Assembly: GCF_030811715.1 (NCBI RefSeq)
Contig: NZ_JAUSRH010000012.1
Span: forward strand, 1 to 64,000
Direction of reading: 5' to 3'
DNA: 64,000 bases
Source of the DNA: Sinomonas atrocyanea
GTDB taxonomy: Bacteria; Actinomycetota; Actinomycetes; Actinomycetales; Micrococcaceae
The translations under genes were made by a program, and so were the position numbers. Numbering within the stretch: the first letter of the stretch is position 1; every line of letters starts with the position of its first letter. Below the pieces are notes generated by a model that worked only from the letters and a program-made list of their open reading frames with translations, was not told the DNA's origin and searched no databases. Positions 16,005 through 25,035 of the stretch are shown here, piece after piece.

Positions 16005-16658
16005 CTATCTCTGGCCCGGTTCGGGCGGCGCGAGCCGGCTCGGCCCCGACATGGTCGGCCCGTAGTGCAGGATCGAGCGGCTCGCCTGCGCGAGCGCCAC
16101 GAGGCGCAGCACGAGCTGGCGGTTCATGTGCATCCCGACGGCCGCGCGGGAGACGAGGTCCTCGAGGTCTCCGGCTCCGTCCACGTCGGCCACGTCCGCG
16201 GCGGCGATGAGGTCCGCGGCCTCGGCGTAGGCGCTGAGCACGCTCTCCGGCACGGGTGCGCCGAGGCGCTCCATGGCCTCGAGGTGGTCGTCCAGGGCCG
16301 CGCGCGCCCCCGTGGGCAGGTCCGGCCAGCCGCGCTCGCGGACGATGCGGGTGCCTGCCTCGGTCCGGCCGGGCTGCGGCGTGCCCAGCCCCAGGACCAC
16401 GGAGCGGAGGGTCTTCATCACCTCGATGCGGTCCTCGCCGCCGTCGATGAGGTCCACGATGGCCCGCACCGTCGCCACGCTGAGGCCCAGGCCCTTGCGG
16501 AGCACGCGGATGGTGCCGAGCCTGCGCACATGCGGGTCGCCGTAGTCGGCCAGAGTGGCGTTCACGGTCCGGCCAGCGGGCAGGAGGCCCTCGCGGAGGT
16601 AGAACTTGATCGTCGCGGCCGGGGTCCCGGTCCGCGCGGCGAGCTCGGCCAGCTTCAT
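16005..16658 (-). CDS. MerR family transcriptional regulator
   Basis: The 217-residue protein starts with a winged MerR HTH (MKLAELAARTGTPAATIKFYLREGLL, then GDPHVRRLGTIRVLR) and has a helical C-terminal domain of about 130 residues without the Cys ligands of metal-sensing MerR proteins. It therefore probably senses an organic ligand. The ATG is preceded by GAAGGAGG. The convergent oxidase may or may not be its target. The MerR-type operator with a long spacer expected upstream is not obvious. Confidence 0.88.
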   Translation of the reverse strand: MKLAELAARTGTPAATIKFYLREGLLPAGRTVNATLADYGDPHVRRLGTIRVLRKGLGLSVATVRAIVDLIDGGEDRIEVMKTLRSVVLGLGTPQPGRTEAGTRIVRERGWPDLPTGARAALDDHLEAMERLGAPVPESVLSAYAEAADLIAAADVADVDGAGDLEDLVSRAAVGMHMNRQLVLRLVALAQASRSILHYGPTMSGPSRLAPPEPGQR

Positions 16659-16852
16659 CGGGCCTCCTTCCTGGGGGCGCTGCGGAGAGCGGATTGGATA
16701 GCTGCGTGCCCCACCACTCTCTAGGTGGCGCCTCCGAACATAACCCCACTATTTTGAATAACTGAGGCCCGCGGGCCGAGGGAGCGTTGCATGGCAACCA
16801 TGGGGGGCGCTCTCTCGGACCCGGGTCCGCACAACTCATGGCCAACTCTCGC

Positions 16853-16868
16853 ATTTTACATGTAAAAT
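16853..16868. promoter_or_regulatory. AT-rich perfect palindrome upstream of the helicase-associated-domain gene
   Basis: ATTTTACATGTAAAAT is a 16-bp perfect palindrome in a region otherwise above 65 percent GC. It lies 37 bp before the GTG at 16906 and is a good candidate operator. The regulator is unknown. Confidence 0.5.
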
Positions 16869-16905
16869 AACCTCATACGAGAAGCTACAGCGTCATGGGG
16901 GCGAA

Positions 16906-17187
16906 GTGGACAACGCGATGTGGCGGATCCTTTCGAGGCAGATCGCCGGGATCGACGAGCCGAGGCAGCTGGACGACAACGAGTTCGCAGCGCTCGTCGC
17001 CCGGCTCGAGGCCTTCGTGGGGGAGCACGGACGCATCCCCCAGCGCGCCGCCAAGGACCCGGACGAGGCGCGACTGGGCCTGTGGATCGAGGCGCAGCGG
17101 CGCGCCGACCACGGCGGCCGGCTCTGCGACGAGCGCCGCACCCGGCTCGAGGACCTCCTCGGCCCGCGGTGGTTCTCGCGGAGCTGA
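16906..17187 (+). CDS. Small helicase-associated (HA) domain protein
   Basis: The 93-residue protein contains one helicase-associated-domain-like repeat: FAALVARLEAFVGEHGRIPQ, ARLGLWIEAQRRA and GRLCDERRTRLEDLLG. In larger actinobacterial proteins such repeats occur in tandem, sometimes after a helicase, and are thought to bind nucleic acid. Here a single repeat stands alone with no helicase nearby. The GTG start has only a weak ribosome site. A 16-bp AT-rich palindrome lies just upstream and may regulate it. The function is unknown. Confidence 0.7.
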   Translation: MDNAMWRILSRQIAGIDEPRQLDDNEFAALVARLEAFVGEHGRIPQRAAKDPDEARLGLWIEAQRRADHGGRLCDERRTRLEDLLGPRWFSRS

Positions 17188-17259
17188 GCGGCTCTTCGGG
17201 GCCCGTGGCTGGGGGCTTGGGTTTGGGGCGCGTGTTTCGGGGGCGTGTTTCGGGGCCGG

Positions 17260-18975
17260 TCAGAACAGCCCGGTGACCCGGCCCTCGTCGTCGAGGTCCA
17301 TGCGCAGCGCGGCCGGCTCCTTCGGCAGCCCCGGCATGGTCATGAGGGAGCCCGTCACGGCGACGATGAACCCGGCGCCCGTGCGCGGCCACAGCTCGCG
17401 CACATGCACGGTGAAGTCCTCGGGCGCGCCGAGGAGGGACGGGTCGTCGGAGAACGAGTACTGCGTCTTCGCCATGCACACCGGCAGGCCGTCCCAGCCG
17501 TTGTCGTGGATCTGCCGCAGCGTCCGCGTGGCCTGGTCCGAGAACTCGACGCCGGCGCCGCGGTAGACCTCGCGCACCACCGTGGCGATCTTCTCTTCGA
17601 CGCCCATCTCGAGGGGGTAGAGGTGCCTGAGCGTCCCCGGCGACTCGAGCGCGGCGAGCACCTCGCGCGCGAGGTCGTCGCCGCCGTCGCCCCCGCCGCC
17701 CCGGCCCCACACCTCCGCCACCGCGGCGCGGACGCCCGCCTCGCGGCACCGGCGCACGACGGCGTCGAGCTCCTCGGGCGAGTCCGTCCCGAACCGATTC
17801 ACGGCCACCACGGGCTCGAGACCGAACTTCCGCACGTTCTCCACGTGCCGGGCGAGGTTCACGAACCCGCGCTCGAGGGCCTCGACGTCCGGTGCGGTGA
17901 GCGCGTCCTTGGGCACGCCGCCGTGCATCTTGAGCGCCCGCACGGTCGCGACCACCACGACCGCGGAGGGCGCCACGTCCGCGTACCGGGCCTTGATGTC
18001 CATGAACTTCTCGGCCCCCAGGTCCGCGCCGAACCCGGCCTCGGTGACCACCACGTCGGCGAGCCGGCGCGCCGTCGTCGTCGCGAGGGCCGAGTTGCAG
18101 CCGTGGGCGATGTTCGCGAACGGGCCGCCGTGGACCAGCGCGGGGGTGCCGGCGATGGTCTGGACGAGATTGGGCTTGATCGCGTCCTTCAGGAGCATGG
18201 CCATGACCCCGGCCGCGCCGAGGTCCGCGACCGTGAGGGGCCTGCGCCCGTAGGTGTAGCCGAACGTGATGCGGCCCAGGCGGTCCTTGAGGTCCGCCGC
18301 CGAGGACGCGAGGCAGAACACGGCCATGACCTCCGAGGCGACGGTGATGTCGAAGCCGGCCTCGCGCGGGACGCCCTGGGCCGGGCCGCCAAGGCCGATC
18401 ACGATCTCGCGCAGGGCGCGGTCGTTCATGTCCATGACGCGCCGGAACGCGACGCGGCGCGGGTCGATGTCCAGGGCGTTGCCCTGGAAGATGTGGTTGT
18501 CGATCAGGGCGCACAGGGCGTTGTTCGCGGCCGTGATGGCGTGGAAGTCGCCGGTGAAGTGGAGGTTGATGTCCTCCATCGGCAGCACCTGGGACAGACC
18601 GCCGCCCGTGGCTCCGCCCTTCATGCCGAGGATCGGGCCAAGGCTGGGCTCGCGGATCGCGATCATGGTGCGCCTGCCCGCGCGGGCGAGGGCGTCCGCG
18701 AGGCCGACCGTGAGCGTCGACTTGCCCTCGCCGGCCGGGGTGGGGGAGATCGCCGTGACCAGGACGACCTGTCCGCGCCGGTCCTCGGCGCCCAGCCGGG
18801 AGAGGTCGATCTTGGCCTTGTGGCGCCCGTACAGCTCGAGCGCCTCCTCGGGGATGCCCGCCTCCGCGGCGATCTCGACGATGGGCCTGAGCGTCGCGGC
18901 CCGCGCGATCTCGAGGTCGGAGCGGACGAGGGGGCCCTTGGCGCTGGCGCTGGGCGACGGTGCCGTAGCGGTCAT
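17260..18975 (-). CDS. fhs: Formate-tetrahydrofolate ligase
   Basis: The 571-residue protein (EC 6.3.4.3) makes 10-formyl-tetrahydrofolate from formate, ATP and tetrahydrofolate. It has the characteristic P-loop ([18 protein letters not shown]), the [20 protein letters not shown] stretch, the [15 protein letters not shown] segment and a C-terminus ending in the usual [15 protein letters not shown]. Its length fits the family. The start is an ATG with a 417-bp repeat-filled gap to the upstream mshA gene. It links to 5-formyltetrahydrofolate cyclo-ligase (complement 55024-55668) in one-carbon metabolism. Confidence 0.97.
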   Translation of the reverse strand: MTATAPSPSASAKGPLVRSDLEIARAATLRPIVEIAAEAGIPEEALELYGRHKAKIDLSRLGAEDRRGQVVLVTAISPTPAGEGKSTLTVGLADALARAGRRTMIAIREPSLGPILGMKGGATGGGLSQVLPMEDINLHFTGDFHAITAANNALCALIDNHIFQGNALDIDPRRVAFRRVMDMNDRALREIVIGLGGPAQGVPREAGFDITVASEVMAVFCLASSAADLKDRLGRITFGYTYGRRPLTVADLGAAGVMAMLLKDAIKPNLVQTIAGTPALVHGGPFANIAHGCNSALATTTARRLADVVVTEAGFGADLGAEKFMDIKARYADVAPSAVVVVATVRALKMHGGVPKDALTAPDVEALERGFVNLARHVENVRKFGLEPVVAVNRFGTDSPEELDAVVRRCREAGVRAAVAEVWGRGGGGDGGDDLAREVLAALESPGTLRHLYPLEMGVEEKIATVVREVYRGAGVEFSDQATRTLRQIHDNGWDGLPVCMAKTQYSFSDDPSLLGAPEDFTVHVRELWPRTGAGFIVAVTGSLMTMPGLPKEPAALRMDLDDEGRVTGLF

Positions 18976-19020
18976 GGCGCCACCCTACCCCGCAGGCGCC
19001 GACCTTGAGCGGAGCCCAGC

Positions 19021-19173
19021 GAGGTCACCCCGTGGGGCGCCGAGGTCACCCCGTGGGGTGGCGAGGTCACCCGGTGGGTGCGTGAGGTCCCCTGGTGGGG
19101 TGGCGAGGTCCCCTAGTGGGGTGGCGGTGGCGAGGTCACCCGGTGGGGGCGCGAGGTCGCCCCGGCGCACGAC
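19021..19173. repeat. 21-bp tandem repeat array, seven units
   Basis: Seven units of GAGGTCACCCCGTGGGGCGC-like sequence begin at 19021, 19042, 19063, 19084, 19105, 19132 and 19153. All are 21 bp except the fifth (27 bp) and the truncated last one. There are no spacers, so this is not CRISPR. An opposed array of the same unit lies at 19333-19392. Confidence 0.85.
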
Positions 19174-19332
19174 GTCGCGTGGTCGCCTCGGGCGAGCCAG
19201 ACGCGGAAGCCGACCGCTCGCCGTCGTGCGCGGAGCCAACCCGCGCTCTCCTCGAGCCGAGTGTGCAGACAACGCGGGTGACGGGCCGCAGAACCCGCAC
19301 CGTCCGCACACTCGCGCCGGACACCGCACCGC

Positions 19333-19392
19333 ACGGGGTGACTTCGCGCCCCCACGGGGTGACTTCGCGCGCCTGCGGGGTGACTTCGGCGG
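19333..19392. repeat. Opposed 21-bp repeat array, three units
   Basis: Three units of CACGGGGTGACTTCGCGCCC-like sequence are the reverse complement of the 19021-19173 unit. The two arrays could fold into a long stem around the 160-bp spacer. The array ends exactly at the mshA stop codon. Confidence 0.8.
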
Positions 19393-20649
19393 TCAGGGGA
19401 GGCGGAGGGCCGCCAGCTCGTGCAGGGCCGTGCGGTAGGCGGCGCGGGTGCCCTCGGCGGTCTGCTCCCAGCCGAAGCGCTCCGCGTAGATCGAGGCCGC
19501 CCGGCCGAGGTCGCCGCGGGTCTCCGGGTCGTCGTGCAGCTGCTCGAGGACAGCGGCCCACGCGGACGGCTCGTGGCCGTCCACGAGGAAGCCCGTCCGG
19601 CCGTCGCACACGGCGCGGGTGAGGCCGCCGACCCGCGCGGCGACCACCGGGGTCCCGCAGGCCTGGGCCTCGAGCGCCACGAGCCCGAACGACTCCGAGA
19701 AGCTCGGCATCGCCACGGCGTCGGCGGCCCGGTACCACTCCGCGAGCTCGTCCGCGGGCACCGGCGGGAGGCGGTGGACCACGCCTCCGACCCCCTCGCT
19801 GCGCGCGAGGAGGTCCAGGTCGAGCCCCGCCGAGCCGCTCGGCGCGCCGATGATCGTGAGGCGCAGGGGGATGTCCGGGCGCCTGCGCCGGAGCTCCGCC
19901 GCCGCCGCGACCAGGATCTGCGGGCCCTTGAGCCGCTGGATCCTGCCCGCGAAGAGCACATGGAACTCCCCGGCGCCGATCCCGCGGCCGCGCCTCGACC
20001 GGCCGCGGAAGGCAGGGCGGAACACGCCCAGATCCACCCCAGGGGAGACTACGTCGATGCGGTCGTCGTCCACGTCGTAGTGCCGGACCAGCTCGTCCCG
20101 CTCGGCCGGGGTGTTGGCCGTGAACCGCGCCGCCTCGTCCGCCAGGCGCTGCTCCCCGCGCTCGCGGTTGCTCGGCTCGGGCACGTCGCCGGCGGCCAGA
20201 TGCTGGTTCTTGACCCGGGCCATGGTGTGCATCGTGTGCACGAGCGGCACGCCGAGGCCGCCCGAGACCTCCAGCCCAGCGAGGCCCGAGACCCAGTAGT
20301 GGCTGTGCACGATCCGCGGGAGGGGGCCCCCGGCGGCGGCCGCGTCCGTGATCCTCGCGAGCACGGCGGCGGCGAACTCCTCCACGAGCGGCGGCATCTG
20401 CTCCTTGGCCAGGCGGCGCAGCGGCCCGGCGGGCACGTGGTGCACGCGCACGCCCGGCACGAGGTCCACCGCGGCCGGCTGCCCGGGGGCGGTGGCCCGG
20501 GTATAGATGTCCACCCCGACGCCGCCGGCGGCCAGGGCGCGCGCGAGCTGGGCGACGTAGACGTTCATCCCGCCCGCGTCCCCGGCGCCCGGCTGCTCCA
20601 GGGGGGACGTGTGGAGGGAGATCATCGCCACGCGGTCACGGTGCTGCAC
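19393..20649 (-). CDS. mshA: D-inositol-3-phosphate glycosyltransferase
   Basis: The 418-residue GT-B enzyme (EC 2.4.1.250) transfers GlcNAc from UDP-GlcNAc to inositol 3-phosphate, the first step of mycothiol synthesis. Diagnostic segments are MISLHTSPLEQPGAGDAGGM, VHSHYWVSGLAG, FAGRIQRLKGPQ and SFSESFGLVALEAQACGTP with the nucleotide-sugar-binding Glu residues. The GTG at 20649 lies seven bases after a TAGCCT box, so the mRNA is probably leaderless. It is divergent from alr. The Ino1 enzyme supplying its acceptor is encoded 6 kb away. Confidence 0.95.
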   Translation of the reverse strand: MQHRDRVAMISLHTSPLEQPGAGDAGGMNVYVAQLARALAAGGVGVDIYTRATAPGQPAAVDLVPGVRVHHVPAGPLRRLAKEQMPPLVEEFAAAVLARITDAAAAGGPLPRIVHSHYWVSGLAGLEVSGGLGVPLVHTMHTMARVKNQHLAAGDVPEPSNRERGEQRLADEAARFTANTPAERDELVRHYDVDDDRIDVVSPGVDLGVFRPAFRGRSRRGRGIGAGEFHVLFAGRIQRLKGPQILVAAAAELRRRRPDIPLRLTIIGAPSGSAGLDLDLLARSEGVGGVVHRLPPVPADELAEWYRAADAVAMPSFSESFGLVALEAQACGTPVVAARVGGLTRAVCDGRTGFLVDGHEPSAWAAVLEQLHDDPETRGDLGRAASIYAERFGWEQTAEGTRAAYRTALHELAALRLP

Positions 20650-20724
20650 GTCCCCTAGGCTACGTGGCCCGCGCCGGGACGCCCGAGCCGGCCCGGCGGC
20701 GTCGTGCGCCCCGAGTAGACTCGA

Positions 20725-21906
20725 ATGGTGACCTCCGAGCCCACCACCGCCCCTTCCGCCATGCCCAGCACCCGCCTCCCGGAGCGCGCCGCCGTGATCG
20801 ACCTCGACGCGATCCGCCACAACGTCGCGGTCATCCGCAAGGTCGCGGAGCCGGCCCGGGTCATGGCCGTGGTGAAGGCCGACGGCTACGGGCACGGGGC
20901 TGTCCCCGTGGCGCGGGCGGCGCTCGCGGCCGGAGCCTCGTGGCTCGGCGTCGCGCACATCAGCGAGGCCCTCGCCCTCCGCGCGGCCGGCATCGACGCG
21001 CCGATCCTGGCCTGGCTGCACACCCCGGACTCCAACTTCTCCGCCGCCGTCGCCGCCGGGATCGACCTGGGCTGCTCCGGCTGGGAGCTCGAGGCCATCG
21101 TGGCCGCGGCCCGCGAGCAGGAGCGCCCCGCCCGCGTGCACCTCAAGATCGACACGGGCCTGGGCCGCAACGGCGTCACCGCCGACCGGTGGGAGGCCGT
21201 GGTCGGCGAGGCTGTCGACTACCAGGACGAGGGCCTGCTGCGCGTGGCCGGCGTCTTCAGCCACCTCGCCGTGGCCGACGAGCCCGAGCGCCCCGAGACC
21301 GACGCGCAGCTGGACGCGTTCCGCGAGGCCGTGGCCCTCGCCGAGGACGCCGGGTGCGACCTCGACGTCCGCCACATCGCCAACTCGCCCGCGATCTTCT
21401 CCCGCCCGGACGCCCACTTCGACCTCGTGCGCGCGGGCATCTCGATCTACGGACTCTCCCCGTTCGCCGACCAGACCTCCGCGGACCTGCGCCTGCGCCC
21501 GGCCATGACCCTGCGCGCCACCCTCTCCCAGGCCAAGCGCGTCCCGGCCGAGCAGGGCGTGAGCTACGGGCTCACCTACCGCACCGCGTCTGCCGGCGCG
21601 CTCGGCCTGGTCCCGCTCGGCTACGCCGACGGCGTCCCCCGCACCTCCGACCGCGGCCCCGTCCGGATCGCCGGGCGCACCTACCCCGTGGCCGGCCGGG
21701 TGGCCATGGACCAGATCGTCGTGGACCTCGGCGCCTCCGCCGACCCGGCTGAGCTCGCCGGCGCGGAGGCCGTCCTGTTCGGCTCCGGCGCCGACGGCGG
21801 CCCCACCGCCGACGACTGGGCCCGCGCCACCGGCACCATCAACTACGAGATCGTCACGCGCATCAGCCAGCGCGTCCCGCGCGTCTACGTCGGGGAGGGC
21901 GCATGA
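20725..21906 (+). CDS. alr: Alanine racemase
   Basis: The 393-residue fold-type III PLP enzyme (EC 5.1.1.1) makes D-alanine for peptidoglycan. It has the PLP-lysine motif (VMAVVKADGYGHG), KIDTGLGRNG, and the catalytic Tyr region (QGVSYGLTYRT). A TAGACT box at 20716-20721 lies six bases before a GTG at 20728, so the leaderless start may be that GTG rather than the ATG at 20725. The gene overlaps tsaE by 4 bp and heads the operon alr-tsaE-tsaB-rimI-tsaD. Confidence 0.96.
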   Translation: MVTSEPTTAPSAMPSTRLPERAAVIDLDAIRHNVAVIRKVAEPARVMAVVKADGYGHGAVPVARAALAAGASWLGVAHISEALALRAAGIDAPILAWLHTPDSNFSAAVAAGIDLGCSGWELEAIVAAAREQERPARVHLKIDTGLGRNGVTADRWEAVVGEAVDYQDEGLLRVAGVFSHLAVADEPERPETDAQLDAFREAVALAEDAGCDLDVRHIANSPAIFSRPDAHFDLVRAGISIYGLSPFADQTSADLRLRPAMTLRATLSQAKRVPAEQGVSYGLTYRTASAGALGLVPLGYADGVPRTSDRGPVRIAGRTYPVAGRVAMDQIVVDLGASADPAELAGAEAVLFGSGADGGPTADDWARATGTINYEIVTRISQRVPRVYVGEGA

Positions 21907-22577
21907 GCGCCGCCCCGGAGAGCGGCGCCCCGGAGTGGGAGGCCGCGTTCGCGCCGGCCTCGGCGGAGGAGACCCAGGCCCTCGGCGCGGCCCTCGGCGG
22001 CGTGCTCGGCGCGGGCGACCTCGTGGTCCTCACCGGCGAGCTCGGCGCCGGGAAGACGACCTTCACCCAGGGGCTCGGCGAGGGCCTCGGCGTCCGGCCG
22101 GGCATCATCTCCCCGACCTTCGTCCTCGTGCGGATCCACCCGAACCTGATCCACGGCCCCCGCCCCGGCGGCCCCGACCTCGTCCACGTCGACGCCTACC
22201 GGCTCAGCGGACACGGCGAGGTCACCGACCTGGACCTCGAGAACTGGGCCGACTCCGCCGTGACCGTCGTCGAGTGGGGCCGCGGGCTCGTCGAGGACCT
22301 CTCCGACAGCCGCCTCGACATCGAGCTGCGCCGGCCGCACGCTGCGCCATCCGCTGCGGGCGCCACGGGCGGCGCGCCCACCCTCGACTTCGACACGGAG
22401 GACGACGACGAGCCCCGCCTCATCGTGATCCGCGCCTATGGCCCCCGCTGGGCACAGCACCCCAACGTGCAGTGGCCCGCCGTCGAACGCGTTGATCCCG
22501 CAGCGCTCGACGCCGCAGCGGCTGAAGGCGCCGCGGCCGACACAGCCGAGACCGGCACCATGGAGGAGGGCCGGTGA
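21903..22577 (+). CDS. tsaE: tRNA t6A biosynthesis ATPase TsaE
   Basis: This 224-residue P-loop protein (GELGAGKTTFTQGLGEGLGV, then ISPTFVLVR) belongs to the YjeE/TsaE family that powers threonylcarbamoyl-adenosine formation on tRNA position 37 with TsaB and TsaD. The family core is about 150 residues. This one has an extra hydrophilic C-terminal tail of some 60 residues, common in actinobacteria. It overlaps alr (ATGA) and tsaB (GTGA), so the operon is translationally coupled. Confidence 0.93.
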   Translation: MSAAPESGAPEWEAAFAPASAEETQALGAALGGVLGAGDLVVLTGELGAGKTTFTQGLGEGLGVRPGIISPTFVLVRIHPNLIHGPRPGGPDLVHVDAYRLSGHGEVTDLDLENWADSAVTVVEWGRGLVEDLSDSRLDIELRRPHAAPSAAGATGGAPTLDFDTEDDDEPRLIVIRAYGPRWAQHPNVQWPAVERVDPAALDAAAAEGAAADTAETGTMEEGR

Positions 22578-23269
22578 TCATCCTCGCCATCGACACCTCC
22601 GCGGTCGCCTCGGCGGCGCTCATCCGCTGCCACGAGCCGCTCGCCCCCGAGGCCGCCGGCTCCGCGGTGCTGGCCTCCTTCGCAACGGAGGACACCCGCT
22701 CCCACGCCGAGGTCCTCGCCCCCGGGATCCGGGCCCTCCTGGCCGAGCAGGAGCTCGCCGGGGCGGACATCGCCCGGATCGTCGTGGGCGTCGGCCCGGG
22801 CCCCTTCACCGGCCTCCGCTCCGGGATCGCGACGGCCCGCGCGCTCGCCTTCGCCTGGAACGTGCCTCTGGACGGGGTGATGAGCCTCGACGCCCTGGCC
22901 TGGGACGCCGTCGAAGCCGGCGCCCCGGCGGACGGGTTCACTGTGGCGATCGACGCCCGCCGGCGCGAGCTCTACTGGGCCCAGTACGCCGCCGACGGCG
23001 CCCTCGTGGACGGCCCCCACGTCACCGCGCCCCAGCAGCTGCCCAGCCTCCCCGCGTACGGCGCCGGCGCCGGCCTCTACCGGTGGCAGCTCGAGGACGC
23101 CGGAGCCGCCGTCGACGACGCCTTCGCGCAGGCCCAGCCCACCGCGGCCTCGCTCGGCCTCGTCGCGGCCGCCCGCCTCGCCGCCGGCACGCCCCTGCTG
23201 GACACCACACCGCTGTACCTGCGCGAGTCCGACGCCCAGGTCCCGGGCCCCCGGAAGCGCGCCCTGTGA
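22574..23269 (+). CDS. tsaB: tRNA t6A biosynthesis protein TsaB
   Basis: The 231-residue ASKHA-fold protein begins [15 protein letters not shown] and has [21 protein letters not shown]. It is the non-catalytic partner that dimerises with TsaD and binds TsaE in t6A synthesis. The GTG start overlaps the tsaE stop, and its own stop overlaps the rimI GTG by 4 bp. Confidence 0.93.
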   Translation: MIILAIDTSAVASAALIRCHEPLAPEAAGSAVLASFATEDTRSHAEVLAPGIRALLAEQELAGADIARIVVGVGPGPFTGLRSGIATARALAFAWNVPLDGVMSLDALAWDAVEAGAPADGFTVAIDARRRELYWAQYAADGALVDGPHVTAPQQLPSLPAYGAGAGLYRWQLEDAGAAVDDAFAQAQPTAASLGLVAAARLAAGTPLLDTTPLYLRESDAQVPGPRKRAL

Positions 23270-23793
23270 GCGGCGAGATGCCCGCCCGGCTGCCGGCCGG
23301 CGTCGTGCTCCGCGACATGACCGAAGCCGACGTGCCCGCCGTCCACGCCCTCGAGCGGGCGCTGTTCCCGGTCGACGCGTGGCCCGAGCAGATGTTCCGC
23401 GACGAGCTCAGCCAGCCCGAGACGCGCCGCTACTACGTCGCCGAGGAGGCGGCGCCGGAGGGGAACCGGATCGTCGCGTACGCCGGGCTCCTGTGCGTCC
23501 AGCCGATCGCGGACGTCCAGACCATCGCCGTGGTGCCCGAGCGGGAGGGCCGCGGCATCGGCTCCGCCGTCCTCGCCGAGCTCATCGCCGAGGCCCGGCG
23601 CCGCGGCGCCCACGACGTGCTGCTCGAGGTCCGCGCCGACAACCCCCGCGCGCAGGCCCTCTACCGCCGCTTCGGCTTCGCCCAGATCCACGTGCGCCGG
23701 CGCTACTACCGCGACGGCGCCGACGCGCTCATCATGCAGCTGCCGCTGCGGGCCGGCGAACCGGCCGCACCGGCGGGAGGGGAGACGGAATGA
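23266..23793 (+). CDS. rimI: Ribosomal-protein-alanine N-acetyltransferase
   Basis: The 175-residue GNAT enzyme contains the acetyl-CoA loop ([19 protein letters not shown]) and the C-terminal [13 protein letters not shown] motif typical of RimI, which acetylates the N-terminus of ribosomal protein S18 or other proteins. The GTG at 23266 overlaps the tsaB stop and its TGA overlaps the tsaD ATG. The order tsaB-rimI-tsaD is conserved in actinobacteria, which supports the name. Confidence 0.9.
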   Translation: MSGEMPARLPAGVVLRDMTEADVPAVHALERALFPVDAWPEQMFRDELSQPETRRYYVAEEAAPEGNRIVAYAGLLCVQPIADVQTIAVVPEREGRGIGSAVLAELIAEARRRGAHDVLLEVRADNPRAQALYRRFGFAQIHVRRRYYRDGADALIMQLPLRAGEPAAPAGGETE

Positions 23794-24872
23794 ACCGCCA
23801 GGAGCCGCTCGTCCTGGGCATCGAGTCCTCGTGCGACGAGACCGGGGTGGGGATCGTGCGCGGCACCACGCTGCTCGCCAACACCGTCTCCTCCTCGATG
23901 GACGAGCACGTCCGCTTCGGTGGGGTGATCCCCGAGATCGCCTCGCGCGCCCACCTCGACGCCCTGGTCCCGACGCTCCGCGAGGCCCTCGACACCGCTG
24001 GCGTGACCCTCGAGGAGATCGACGCGCTCGCCGTCACCACCGGCCCCGGCCTCGCCGGCGCCCTCATGGTGGGCGTGTGCGGCGCGAAGGCGCTCGCGGT
24101 CGCCACCGGCAAGCCCCTCTACGCCGTGAACCACCTCGTGGCCCATGTGGGCGTGGGGCTGCTCGACGACGGCGTCTACGAGGGCGAGCTGCCCCCGCAC
24201 CTCGGCGCCCTGCTCGTCTCGGGCGGCCACACCGAGGTGCTGCGGGTGCGCAACATCGCGGGCGACGTGGAGCTCCTGGGCTCGACGATCGACGATGCCG
24301 CCGGCGAGGCCTATGACAAGGTCGCACGGCTGCTGGGCCTCGGCTACCCAGGCGGCCCCGTGATCGACAGGCTCGCGCGCGAGGGCAACCCCAAGGCCAT
24401 CCGCTTCCCGCGCGGGCTCACCCAGCCCAAGTACATGGGCACGGCCGAGGCGCCGGGCCCGCACCGCTACGACTGGTCGTTCTCCGGGCTCAAGACGGCC
24501 GTGGCGCGGTGCGTCGAGCAGTTCCAAGCCGCCGGGGAGCCTGTGCCGGTCGCGGACATCGCCGCCTCGTTCCAGGAGGCCGTGGTGGACGTCATCACAT
24601 CCAAGGCCATCCTGGCCTGCCGCGAGCAGGGGATCCAGAACCTGCTCCTGGGCGGAGGCGTGGCCGCGAACTCGCGCCTGCGCGAGCTCACCCGGCAGCG
24701 GTGCGAGGAGGCCGGGATCTCCCTGGCCGTGCCCCGGTTCTCGCTGTGCACGGACAACGGGGCCATGGTCGCGGCGCTCGCGGCCCGGGTGATCATGGAC
24801 GGCGGCGAGCCCAGCGGGCTCGAGGTCGCGCCCGAGTCCTCGCTGCCGGTCACCACGGTCACCGCGCGGTAG
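23790..24872 (+). CDS. tsaD: tRNA N6-adenosine threonylcarbamoyltransferase
   Basis: The 360-residue catalytic enzyme (EC 2.3.1.234) transfers the threonylcarbamoyl group to A37 of ANN-decoding tRNAs. It keeps the ESSCDETG start, the metal-binding NHLVAH motif, [10 protein letters not shown] and the metal Asp in CTDNGAM. It is the last gene of the alr operon, and a large hairpin repeat starts 18 bp after the stop and probably ends transcription. Confidence 0.96.
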   Translation: MNRQEPLVLGIESSCDETGVGIVRGTTLLANTVSSSMDEHVRFGGVIPEIASRAHLDALVPTLREALDTAGVTLEEIDALAVTTGPGLAGALMVGVCGAKALAVATGKPLYAVNHLVAHVGVGLLDDGVYEGELPPHLGALLVSGGHTEVLRVRNIAGDVELLGSTIDDAAGEAYDKVARLLGLGYPGGPVIDRLAREGNPKAIRFPRGLTQPKYMGTAEAPGPHRYDWSFSGLKTAVARCVEQFQAAGEPVPVADIAASFQEAVVDVITSKAILACREQGIQNLLLGGGVAANSRLRELTRQRCEEAGISLAVPRFSLCTDNGAMVAALAARVIMDGGEPSGLEVAPESSLPVTTVTAR

Positions 24873-24889
24873 CCGCCCCGGGCGTCCCG

Positions 24890-24969
24890 GCGGGCATATC
24901 GACACAACTCGGCGCCGAAACGGCCGTCCGGGGCCCCATCGGAGGCGTGAGTTGTGTCGAAATGCCCGC
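24890..24969. repeat. Large hairpin repeat, copy 1
   Basis: GCGGGCATATCGACACAACTC (24890-24910) pairs with 24949-24969 over 21 bp with one mismatch. The 38-bp loop is also GC-rich. A second copy with the same arms occurs at 25886-25961, and together they bracket the DUF559-type gene. Confidence 0.85.
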
Positions 24970-25035
24970 GGCCCGCTGTCCACATAGCCGAGACGGCAGC
25001 CCGGGCCCGCGCGTGATCCGGGCCATGCTGTGCCC

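Noticed and set aside
18985-19329. A 114-codon minus-strand frame with a repeated GDLATPP-like motif
   Set aside because: The repeats are explained by the 21-bp DNA array, whose period is a multiple of three. There is no ribosome site and the N-terminal part looks non-coding.
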